Below, in pieces: positions 1 to 10,695 of a stretch of DNA of 64,000 nucleotides. This DNA is from Manihot esculenta (Eukaryota > Streptophyta > Magnoliopsida > Malpighiales > Euphorbiaceae), in assembly GCF_001659605.2 (NCBI RefSeq), contig NC_035165.2:14432419-14496418 (forward strand). The letters are read 5' to 3'. The notes under the pieces were generated by a model. That model was given only the letters and a program-made list of their open reading frames with translations. It ran no database searches and had not been told where the DNA came from. Position 1 is the stretch's first letter; each line of letters opens with the position of its first letter. Made by a program: the position numbers and the translations under genes.

Positions 1-2577
1 TTTGTCTTTATTGAAAGTGTCAGAGAAGTGGGGATGGTGGAGAAGTGTTGATGCATAAATCATTTAATTATTGAACGAACGTTGTTTTGAGATAGCTTAG
101 AAGATGAAACTGTAGTTAATATTTTTGACTAATTTTAGCATATCCTTTGAAAGCCGCTAGTATAGAATAAAAATCTTATTGGAGTTTTAATTTTCTTAAA
201 ATTAAAATAAAACCCAACAAAGATGAGGCAATTCTAGGAAACAAAATGTCACACGTTTTTAAGCTTCCATGAAGACTTACAAGTATGAAAAGAATCCACC
301 AACCATCAAAGGATGACTTTGTGTTGTGATTGATGCTTGTGAAATTCTTTGTCCTTATCTTTTAATAATTTTTATTTTTATTTTTTAAGTGTTTTTGAAC
401 TTTGAACTCTCAGCCCAACCCCCTACGCTCCACCACTTCTGCCTTGATTTATGACATTGTCTCAACTTGGCCAAGCTCTTATTATAACACATGTTGAATA
501 ATTAGGGCATTAAAGAAGAATAAAGTAGGTTAACTAATAATTTGACTAGAAGATTAGTAATTGCAAATGCAACGATGAAGCCACCTCTAATGAATTGACA
601 AATTCTTTTCTAATAAATGAATCCAATTTTGCAACAGAGATTGGAAAAAAATAATACCCATGACCAATATCTACAAATTAGTTGACTGGTCAGGCCTTAG
701 GCAACTCATCACCACCACCACCATATAAATATTCATAACTATATTCCAACCATACTATGCAAATTCTCTAGATCAAATTTGACCATCACTCAATTCCAAC
801 ATAAATATTATCTTATTTTATTTTATATAATTAAATTAATTTTTAAAATATTGCTATTTATCCAACATGCCTAACTATAATTATAAATAACTATAGCGGC
901 TCATATTCATAGTTAAATGGATTTGTTGTTATATCACTCTAATTATTTATATTTTAATTAAAAAATTTATTAAATATAATCATTTTTTTATTTAAAATAA
1001 TATCCCTCTTTTTTGATAAAATTGTATTAATATAACCAGTAGTTTTATTTTGAAAAAAAATAACTTTCACCTTACCATTAAACCTTTTATATTTTTATTA
1101 TAAATTTGAAGTATGAAATTAATAAAGATTATGAGTAAATTAAAATTATAAAACCATAACAATTAAATATAAATTATAAATCAAAAAGTAAAACATTAGG
1201 TACACTTATAATTTTTTTTGTTTTTTATAAATTTATATATTTATTTATATTTTTTATTATTATTTTATATTTAACTAATAATTCAATATTTATTTTATAT
1301 TCAATATTTTTATTTTATATTATTATATAAATAACTAACTAATTGCTTACAATGTGAAACATTTTCTGAGTCATCAAAAATAAATCAAATGTGATTTGCC
1401 AATGAAAGTAACGATGACAGGAAATGTCATTGTCACGATGATGAATCGTAAGGAGATTGAATTCCCTCTCTCACATTGTGTCCAGCTCAGCTCCTGGAGG
1501 AACACGATGGACGTAGGTGGGACGACGAGATGGCTCCCCCATGTGAAGCGTCAAGTCTCTCTGGAAGTCTCTAAGTCTCCTACATGAGCATGAGACTGGG
1601 CTTTCCTCGATTTAATCACACAAAACGTTGGTTTCCAGATTCATTCCACTTTGCTTTTTTGCTTTTTGTTTTTGTCCACATGTGTGAATTTTGTCATCTT
1701 CGTTGAATTTTTCCGTACAATGAGTTATAAAATATGAATAATCCAAATGAATACTATTTATTTATAGAAAATTATTTATATTTAAAAATATTTATAATAA
1801 AATAATTTATTTTTTATTATTTAATTTTAATTTAAAAATAAAATCTATTAATAAATTTATCAAAAATTATTTTAAAAAAAAATGTTTTTATGGCAAATAG
1901 TTAACAAACTAGAATCATGCTCAAAAATATTGGAATTTATATAGAAAATCAATGGATTTATTTTTTTTTTTTTTGAAATAGAAATTGAAGATTGGAATAG
2001 TAGAATATGAAATCTAATTTATTCAGATATACTTATCATATACTTAGTACATCGATAACATACATCGAAGGATCTATTCTTTTAACTCATAATCAATGAG
2101 CTCTTTTATATTCTTCATTCTAATATTAACTTATGAATCTAAGTAATCTAACCTTCATTCGAACAATTCAAAAATCGAATTTAACTTTTTTTCCCAATTT
2201 GAATGGGATGTATCTGAATATTGGATTACTTTTGCTTATGGGATTTCAACAAACTACAAAGTACAAATGAGCAATAGCTCGTTTTGTGTAAATGTAAAGA
2301 AGTTGAAACCAATTCCATTTGCAAGCATTTCCTCTGTAAAATGAGATGCCATTTGTTAAAAGCTGCAAATTGCAATGACATCTTCTCCAATCTCAGCGTG
2401 ATTAAACAAGTTGAAGCAGAATTCCTAATCCTGTTTTCAGGGGAAAAAATGTATCACAGGAGGGATAACAAAGATTTTTTTTTTTTTTTTCTGAAAGAAG
2501 AGGAACGAGACTAAATTATATAACATATGAACATATAACATATGAACAAGCACCGGCTAGACATTTCCTTCATTTAC
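1..2577. other. AT-rich intergenic spacer
   Basis: No gene is supported here. The stretch is strongly AT-rich with poly(A)/poly(T) runs. A slightly more GC-rich island near 1390-1690 holds a 63-codon open frame with no recognisable domain or splice context. An AT-rich motif near 1200-1350 resembles one near 53750-53900, suggesting an unrecognised dispersed repeat. Confidence 0.7.
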
Positions 2578-2641
2578 TAAGGCTCCATTTGTTTCATGAA
2601 ATTTTGTTCTTTTACCTTTTTTTTGCATTCAAGAAACCTAG

Positions 2642-3132
2642 TGATGACCGCTGGATTTTCCCACCCCGGTTTGAGGCCTGGCCCATTATCAAAACCCCTT
2701 ACTTGAAGGCCCTTAAGCCTCCCAAATTAATCAGATCCAACCCGCTTGGCCCTAAGACCAGACTCCCCCTAAAGCCTCTCAATCGGGCCAGCCCAGTCCT
2801 TTAGGCCCTAAGATCAGACCTCCCCTGGGTTTCAGTCCTAATCTCATCAACCGGCCCAGTTCAGAGGAAAAAAGGTAGCCAGCCCATTCGCGTAGTGGGT
2901 CCATCTGCATGCGTGCCAGGGGAGAATTAAATGGCCGTTGTGCATGGAGCAGAGATCTAATATTCTCGTACGTCCGTATCCGTATGGCAGAGACAGGTGG
3001 CCCAATGGCAGTGAGACCGTTACACGTCATTGACAAACCAGAAAAAAGAATAAAAGGAGAGGAGCACCTTCCTCTCAGACCAAGTTCACTCAACCCTTGT
3101 AAAACCCTATTTTTCTAGATCTCAGATCATCA
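2642..3132 (+). repeat. 5' LTR of the Tat element
   Basis: 491 bp with imperfect short inverted ends TGATGA...TCATCA, matching the copy at 16716-17206 over its whole length. An AT-rich TATA-like stretch (AATAAAAGGA) lies near 3050, followed by a CT-rich leader, a plausible promoter/R region. Confidence 0.92.
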
Positions 3133-3150
3133 ATTGGTGCCGTCTGTGAG
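3133..3150 (+). promoter_or_regulatory. Putative primer-binding site
   Basis: Directly after the 5' LTR is ATTGGTGCCGTCTGTGAG. It carries TGG (complement of tRNA CCA) and is close to the sequence at the same place in the second Tat-like element (24950 onward). I do not assign the tRNA. Confidence 0.65.
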
Positions 3151-3211
3151 AAACAAAGGAGATCTTTTTATTGCCGGAGTTCCACTCTTACAAAATCCAC
3201 TGAGATCCACA

Positions 3212-5185
3212 ATGGCTAACCATAACGAAAACAACATTGTTAACACCCCTAATGACCTGAGCTCCGCCTAGGAGGGGCAACAGTTCTCTTTCTCCAGCCC
3301 CATAACTCCTAACAACCAACCGCCAATCCCCTTCAATCCCTCGCCGAGTTTGGCAGGGAATGTATCCGGAGCCACCTTGTCCAACCAGGACCTCCAAACC
3401 ATGGCCCTTTAACTACAAAATACGGCTCACTGGCTGGGGCAGATGATGCAGCAGATGGGCCTCAGCACCCCAGTGAATGCGTTGCCTGTGGTAGAAGAGC
3501 CTCAAACCGATGAACCCCAGTCTACCTTTAACCACCCCCAAACAAACAGCAGAGAAACCGGAGAAAGGGGGAGAAGAGCCAGGGGAGAAGAAGAACCAGA
3601 AGCCAGAGTTCATGGAAGAAGGGTGAGGGAGTTGATAGAGAACGATGAGGCGGAGAGTTACTCAGCCAGAACAACAACAAGAAGGACGGAAGATGAGGAG
3701 CAGAAAGAGGAGTATCGTCTGGAGAAGAGGCCCAGACAAGAAGAAGAGAATATAGATCAGAAACTGCAGAAACTGAGAGAACAGCTCCTAGCCGAGTTGG
3801 GGGCGAAGGACCATAACCAAGCCCTTTTGCCCACCTCTTCACCTTTCTCGAAATGGGTGCAACAGGAGACCGTCCCCAAGAAGTTTATGATGCCACCCAT
3901 GGTGGCCTATGACAGAACTGGAAACCCGAGGGAGCACGTCCTCAACTATAAAACCTTCATGGAGCTGCAAACTCTATCAGATGCCTTGATGTGCAAGGTA
4001 TTCCCCACGACGCTTTCGAGGTCAGCACGAGCATGGTTTAACAGCTTAGAGGCTGGAAGTATCAGAAGTTTCGGATATTTGGCCAGTATCTTCATCAGCC
4101 GGTTCATTGCCGGAGTACCAACGGACAGAAAGACGAGCTACTTGGAGACAGTCAGGCAGAGGAGGAACGAATCTTTGAGGGAGTATGTCGCTTGTTTCAA
4201 TACGGAGGATCTACAAATCCCTGAGCTGGACGAGGGCAGAGCGGTGGAGGCCATGCAGAAGGGAACGACCTCCCCAGAGTTCTTTGGCTCATTGAGCAGA
4301 AAACTGCCGACCTCACTGGCAGAGCTGATGAAGAGGGCGGAGAAATACATAAGGCAGGACGATGCCTTAGTAACAAGCAGATTCGCCAAAAAGGCGATGA
4401 ACAGGGGAAAAGCCTCAGAAGAAAGGAGGCCGGAAAGGCAGGAGAAAAAGCAAGGCAAGAGGCCTGAAGCCTACAGACAATCTTGGGACCGAAGGGACCA
4501 GAGGCCGTTCCCCCCTCGGATTCCAGAATAAAGACCGCTCCCCTCGCGAGTTCCAGAGAACCTAACTCCACTCAACGCCTCTAAAGCCGAGGTGCTCATG
4601 GCAGTTCAGGACAAGGAGTTCCTCCAGTGGCCCAAGCCTATGAGAGCAGAAGCAAGCCAGCGAGATCCTGACAAATACTGTCAGTATCATCGTACTCACG
4701 GCCATGACACCAACAATTGCTACCAGCTGATCAACAAGATAGAGAGGCTCATAAAACGGGACATCTTAGGAACTTTGTGAAAAAACCGGAGGGAGAGAGG
4801 CCTCAGCAGAACCCTGCGACAGAACGACCTCGGAGGACGGGAGCAGGACCAGTGAATGATGGTTCCAGTGGAACCATCAACATGATCGTCAGAGGAATTG
4901 GAGGTCGGATGAGCCGGAAAGGAAGAAAAAAAGGCCGGGATGGGGAAGGTAGCAATGCTAAAGTCATGAAGGTATCAGAACATTCCCCAATGGTTATTTC
5001 TTTCTCCCCAGAAGATGCTCAGGGCGTGCAGATGCCACATGACGACGCCCTGGTTATTGAAGTCGTCATCCACAACTACCGGGTTAGGAAGATCTTAGTG
5101 GACGATGGAAGTAAGGTGAATTTATTGCCGTACAGCGTCTTCCAGCAGATGAGAATTCCAGAGGAACAGTTGGTTCGGGACCAGG
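3212..5185 (+). pseudogene. gag and start of protease, Tat element (broken)
   Basis: The frame opens at ATG 3212 (MANHNEN), 80 bp past the LTR, and has in-frame stops near 3269 (TAG) and 3411 (TAA), then reads open 3443-4528. This stretch holds the gag capsid-like domain with a charged Arg/Glu-rich N-terminal segment. After a TAA at 4529 the same frame continues with the variant zinc knuckle YCQYHRTHGHDTNNC (about 4675-4720). A frameshift near 4757 moves the frame to one that runs to the protease signature VDDGSKVNLLPY (about 5098-5133). The coding sequence is then interrupted at 5186 by a 1.75 kb insertion. The related element at 25027-27155 helped fix these frames. Not a functional gag. Confidence 0.85.
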
Positions 5186-6936
5186 TGACTCGCGGTTGTT
5201 GAAGCCGGTCAAAAATAACCTTTCTGGTTATCAACAATTTACAACTGCAGATAGTGGTGAAAGGATCGAATCCACAGAGAATTGAATACTTATCTATTTT
5301 TCCCAACAAGATCAAGAGAATCAACTGAAAGCACAACTGAAAACAAGTATCTGAAAGCAGAATAGAAGTAAAGTGCAATAAAGTAAAAAAGGGGGGGTTT
5401 TGAGATTAATTTGACTAACAACTATTGAAAGCAATTAAATCAACAAGTAATTAAAATAAAAGAGGAAATCAATATGAGAAAAGTCCAGTTGAAGAGATGG
5501 ATCCACTTTGGTTGCTTGGATTGATCATTGAAACTTATGTTCTCTTGATTGATTCAATAGATTAGTTATGGAGGTGGAAAATGCTTCTCACCACCATATC
5601 TCTCCTTATGATTAAATCAATTAGGGAACGTCCTCTAATCAATTACTAATTAATAAATTGCCAAGGAACGTCCTTGGGCCTTAGGCATCAAAACAATTGT
5701 CAATTGCATGAAAAAAGAGAGAGATCCAATCCTAGCTACTCAAACGCATGAGATGTTGCTAGATCATACAATTCCTTAGTTTTTACACCAAGTGTTCTTA
5801 GGTCAGAATATTTACAGCAATTACGGACTAAAAAATATCCCAACTAACAATTAATTAACTTTTCAATCAAGAATCAAGTAGCCAATTTGATCAAAACAAC
5901 AAATCAATCTTAGATTTAAGCACACAATTGTATGAATATTGAACTAATCAAAGACAAATAGTTATGTTCAGATCTCACAATCCATAAAACAACCTTAGTT
6001 TCAACCAATCTTCAACTAGAATTAAGGGTTTCAGCCACTCATGGCTAAACCAAAACAGAAAATTAAAGAAAAGAAGAAGGAGGAGGAACCGGCGGTGGAG
6101 GAGAAGGCTTGGGCGGATCGGCAGCCGAACCTTGGAGTGGTGGTGTGATCAAATCTGCTTCTTCTTGTCTTCATAAGGCCTTTAAATATGTCTTGAGAGG
6201 CTGCCTAGGGTTTCTTGGGTGTCCATATATCTTTTAGAGGCTGCCCAAAGTGCCCTTGGTCCAATATGTGCCTTCGTGCATGTGTGAAGGCAAAAACGTG
6301 GAGCATGTATCAAATTGCAAGGGATGGGCTCTTTGGTCTTTTCATTGCTGCCCAAAGTCTTCAAGATGCTGCCCAAGTGTGTACAAGTCGCTGCCCAAGT
6401 TGCCTCTTCACTTCCCTTTGCCGCCCATTCACCATTAAGGAAGGTGAAGCCTCCTTTTTCCAATTGAATTTTGAATGTGCAAGGCATGAAGTGGGAAACA
6501 TATGATCTTTGGATTTGGCTTCCTTAATAAGCTGGATCTTGAAATCCAAAATCTGAATATGAATCTTGGAGATTTGAATTTCAAAATACTTTCCTCATTT
6601 GGCTCTCCATATATGGCAGCTTGAGATATGCCTTCTTGAATAAGGAAAATGCTACTTGGAGATTTGAAATTTGAATTTCAAATTGCCTTGACTGAATATT
6701 CTTTCCATATTTACCACTTTCCTTATTTAGAACTTTCCTTATTTAGCTTGACTTGATTTCAACTTGGCAGGCTTACTCCCTTTTGCTCCAAATAAGGCAG
6801 TTTTAGGGGGATTTTCTCCAAATTGTCCTTTTTCACCATTTTCTGCAAAATAATGCCAAGAGCACTAAATTAAGCAGAAATCATGTAAATAATCATCAAT
6901 AATATCAAGATAAAAAGACTAAAATATGCTCTATCA
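5186..6936 (-). mobile_element. 1751 bp TG...CA insertion, probable solo LTR
   Basis: The insert begins TGACTCGC and ends CTCTATCA and is flanked by CCAGG at 5181-5185 and 6937-6941, so it has LTR-type TG...CA ends and a 5 bp duplication. Removing it restores continuity between protease halves, as in the related element near 26950-26995. It holds no long coding frame. It contains a run near 5260 (GGATCGAATCCACAGAG). The minus-strand reading (starting TGATAGAGCATATTTTAG) looks more like the start of plant gypsy LTRs, so I infer minus orientation. A non-autonomous element without internal genes is the alternative. Confidence 0.6.
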
Positions 6937-7417
6937 CCAGGCCCCAGTCAAAGGGATCGGAGGAGTCCCAGTGCCTGTGGAAGGAAAGGTGAAGCTGGCT
7001 CTCACCTTCGGAGAAGCACCCAGAACTCGAACTCACTATGCGGTGTTCTTGGTAGTAAAACTCCCCCTGAGCTACAATGCAATATTGGGAAGACCTATGC
7101 TGTTTGACTTTGAGGCTGTGACCAGCATAAGGTACTTGGCCATGAAATTCCCAACAGAAACAGGAGTGGGAGTAGTCAGAGGAATTCAGGAAGAGGCGAG
7201 AGCGGTGTACCTGGCCACGATATCAGAGCCGAGCTCGACAAAGGAAAAGTTTGATTCAGAAGTCCTAGAGGTCCGAGACGAGAAAAAAGAGGCCAGAACA
7301 GAGCCAGTAGGAAAACTGGAAACTTTTCCCTTATCAGAAGCAGAGACAGATAAAGTCTTCAGTCTTAACGCCGGCCTGACTAGAGAGCAGAAAACTGAAG
7401 TAATGGCCCTAATCTGA
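6937..7417 (+). pseudogene. Protease C-terminal part and linker, Tat pol
   Basis: Resumes at APVKGIGGVPVPVEGKVKL, matching the related element at about 26970. The segment YNAILGRPMLFDFEA (about 7072-7116) is the conserved end of the plant gypsy retropepsin domain. A TGA at 7415-7417 stops the frame just before the reverse transcriptase, where the family continues uninterrupted (GHASSFAWKPFDMPG follows in the same frame), so this is probably a CGA-to-TGA change. Confidence 0.85.
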
Positions 7418-8809
7418 GGTCATGCGTCAAGCTTCGCCTGGAAGCCGTTTGACATGCCTGGGATAGACCCAGAGGTGATGATCCACAAGTTGAACGTCCT
7501 CCCAGAAGCTAGGCTGGTGAAGCAGAAGAAGAGGGTGGTGGGAAGAGAGAAGCAGCAGGCCACCAGGGAAGAAGTGCAAAAGCTAGAAGAGGCAGAGTTT
7601 ATCAGGGAAGTGATGTACCCCCAATGGCTAGCATATTCTGTATTAGTCAAAAAAGCCAATGGCAAATATAGGATGTGTATAAACTTCACTGACCTGAATC
7701 AGGTATGTCCCAGAGATTGTTATCTTCTCCCTGATATTAATAAAATGGTCGACTCCATGGCCGGTTTTGATTATATGTCGTCTTTGGATGCAATGTCCGG
7801 TTACCGCCAAATTCCAATGGACAGGTCGGATGAAGAGAAGACCTCGTTTATAACAGAAGATGGAATCTATTGTTACAGGGCCATGCCTTTCGGGCTAAAG
7901 AATGCTGGGGCGACATACCAGAGGCTAATGAATAAAATCTTCAAAGATCAGATCGGCAGGAATGTCAAAGTATATGTGGATGATATGGTGGTGAAGAGTC
8001 CGACCTTTCAACAACACTTAACAGACTTGAGGGAGGTGTTTGAAGTATTGGAGCAATATAGAATGAGGCTGAACCTGGCTAAATGTGCTTTCTTCATCAG
8101 GGGAGGAAAGTTCCTAGAGTACATTGTGAGTGGAAAAGACATCGAGCCCAATCCCGAGAAGGTGAAAGCCATCCTGAATATGCTCGAGCCGACTTGTGTA
8201 ATGGACGTCCAGAGACTTACTGGAAGAATAGTGGCGCTCAATCGCTTCATGTCAAGATCGGCAGAGAGATGCTTGCCATTTTTTAAGAAATTGAGGAAAG
8301 TTTCGAATTTTGAATGGACTGAAGACTGTCGAGAGGCTTTCAAAGAGCTCAAAAGCTATCTTAGCTCGCCTCATGTACTCAGTAGTCCGTTGGAAGGAGA
8401 AGAGCTTCTGATCTATTTATCAGCCTCAGAGCAAACTGTCAGTGCCGTGTTGGTAAGAGCGGAAGGAGGAGAGCAGAAGCCTGTTTTCTATGTCAGCAAG
8501 GTGCTCAAAGATGCCGAGGTGAGATACCTGAACATTGAAAAAACAGCATATGCTCTGTTGCTGACAGTCAGAAAATTCAGAGTCTACTTAGAAAGCCACC
8601 AGGGAGTAGTAATGACATACCAGCCGTTGAAGAAGATTCTCCACAGGCCGGAAACTTCAGGTCGGATGCTCGCTTGGTCCATCGAGATTAGCCCTTACTG
8701 CTTAGAATATCAGTCTCGGACCACCATAAAATCTCAAGCCCTGGCTGACTTCATAGCAGAGTGCTCTTTCAACGAAAAACAGGCAAAACCGGGTGAGTCA
8801 TCTGCATAA
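7418..8809 (+). pseudogene. Reverse transcriptase and RNase H, Tat pol
   Basis: A long open frame carries the RT core: KYRMCINFTDLNQVCPRD, the SGYRQIPM palm segment, MPFGLKNAGATYQRLMN, and the catalytic YVDDMVV box at about 7972-7992. It is followed by the gypsy RNase H (LLIYLSASEQTVSAVLVRAEG at about 8407; LNIEKTAYALL; final ALADFIAECS). In the RNase H the usual first Asp of the D-A-S motif reads S-A-S (LSASEQ), so a catalytic residue looks changed. In the family the polyprotein continues; here a TAA at about 8807 ends the frame. Confidence 0.9.
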
Positions 8810-8850
8810 GCATGGGAGGGCGAGAGAGAGGGGCGGCCCTCACAAGAGTT

Positions 8851-9351
8851 CAGCTGGAAGTTGTATGTGGATGGGGCATCCGGGGCTAGGGGCAGCGGGG
8901 GTTTCAAAGTCTGTTATGCTCTGCGCCTGGAATTCAAAGCCTCTAACAATGTAGCAGAATATGAAGCCCTGATAAACGGGATGCTAATCACAATGGAGGT
9001 GGGGTGACCGATCTCGAAATAAATAGCGACTCACAGCTGGTGATCAATCAGATAATAGAGGTGTATCAAGCAAGAGACCAAACCATGCAGAGCTATTTGG
9101 CGAAGGTAAAAGCCATAGAGGCCGAGCTCGTCGAACAGGGGATTATAGTACGATACCAGAGCATTCCCCGGGAGGACAATGAGGAGGCAGACCTGCTTAG
9201 CCGATTGTCTCAAGAGGAGCTGAAACAACTCCCTGACGAGGTATACATACAATACATTAGCATACCTGCTTTTGACAAAACGGCCACTGTAATGCAGGTT
9301 GAGCAAGGCCAAAGCTGGATGACCCCATACCTGGAATACTTTGAAAAGTGA
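8851..9351 (+). pseudogene. Second (archaeal-like) RNase H, Tat pol
   Basis: A second RNase H starts at KLYVDGASGARGSGG (about 8855) and includes FKASNNVAEYEALINGM (about 8935-8985). A TGA near 9006 ends that frame, and a shift leads to TDLEINSDSQLVINQ (from 9007) and the closing IPREDNEEADLLSRLS. Such an extra RNase H downstream of the ordinary one is a known mark of plant Tat elements. The expected segment between GSGG and the ALRLEF part looks shortened. A stop at 9349-9351 precedes integrase in the same frame. Confidence 0.8.
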
Positions 9352-10551
9352 AAACTCCCTGAAGACAAGGATGAAGCAAAGAAAATAGCTGCTCGAGCTG
9401 CCAATTATCAAGCAGTAAGGGGGACCTTATACAGAAGAGGGAAGTCTACTCCATGGCTTCGATGCGTGAGTCCGAGAGAGGCTGCAAAAGTGATGGAAGA
9501 AATACACCGAGGAACATGTGGGGCCCATGAGGGAGCAGGGACATTGGCAAACAAAATTTTTAAACAAGGCTACTACTGGCCCACTGTCAAGAAAGAAGCT
9601 GAGAAATTCGTCCGAAGATGTGACATATGCCAAAGATTCGCTAATGCCATCAACGTTCCAGCTACACCTCAATCTAGCATATCCAGCCCGTGGCCGTTCT
9701 CACAGTGGGGCATAGATATTCTAGGACCTTTTCCTAAGACTTCGGGGCAGAAGAAGTTTGTAGTGGTAGCCGTGGAGTACTTCTCAAAATGGCCAGAGGT
9801 AGAGGCAATCCCCACAGTTACAGCCAGAAAGATGATAGACTTTGTCTGGGGCAACATCATATGCAGATTCGAGATACGAAGAGTGCTCATATCAGATAAT
9901 GGCAAGCAGTTCGACTGCAGAACCTTTAAAGAGTTCACAACGAACATGGGTATATGGCATAAATTCTCCTCGGTGGCCCACCCTCAGACCAACGGTCAAA
10001 TAGAGGCCACCAATAGAGCTATCCTCCAGGGATTGAAGAAGCGACTGGATGGAGTAAAGGCAAACTGGGCAGAGGAACTCAACAGCATCCTGTAGGCACT
10101 CCGAACTACTCCCAGGACGTCCACCAAAGAGACACCTTTTGCACTCGCGTTTGGCACTGAGGCAGTAGCTCCAATCGAGCTACAAGTCCCTACACATCGA
10201 GTCCAGTTCAATGACGAGAACGCCATCAGTGATAAACTGAGAAGTAACTTGGATGCCTTGGAAGAAGTCAGGGAGGAAGCCCAAGTCCGTACAGCCGCTT
10301 ATCAACAAAGAGCGGCTCGTTATTACAATCAAAGGGTCAGGGAAAGAAGCCTGAATGTAGGAGATCTGGTCCTAAGAAATCTGGAAGCTACTGGAAAGAG
10401 AGCGGCAGTAGGAAAGCTGGCGCCGACCTGGGAGGGTCCTTTCAAAATAATAAAAGTAGTCAAACCAGGAGTATATCGAATCGAGGACATGCAAGGAAAC
10501 CCTAAGCCTCATGTTTGGAATATCCAACATTTGAAAAGGTACTTCCCTTAA
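9352..10551 (+). pseudogene. Integrase, Tat pol
   Basis: Continues in the same frame as the second RNase H. An HHCC zinc finger (HRGTCGAHEG ... CDICQRF, about 9507-9645) is followed by a DDE core: GIDILGPF (about 9710), ISDNGKQFD (about 9892) and the Glu in GQIEATNRAI (about 9995). A TAG at 10093-10095 (Leu-stop-Ala-Leu-Arg context, probably once TGG) interrupts the domain. The C-terminal part reads open to the TAA ending at 10551 and closes with EGPFKIIKVVKPGVYRIED and WNIQHLKRYFP, as normal for Tat integrases. No chromodomain is seen. Confidence 0.9.
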
Positions 10552-10695
10552 AATGTTACCAAATGTAAGAGGCTTGATTGTATTTTAAAGCATGGGAATA
10601 AAGTAAATGTTGTTATCGTCAAATTTTTTATTTGCCATAACCTACATTGCTTCCATTGAAAGAAACAGAAAAAGAAAAATAAAACAGGCACAAAG

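Noticed and set aside
1396..1587. 63-codon open frame in a slightly GC-richer patch
   Set aside because: No recognised domain, no splice or promoter context, and no homologous copy in the window.
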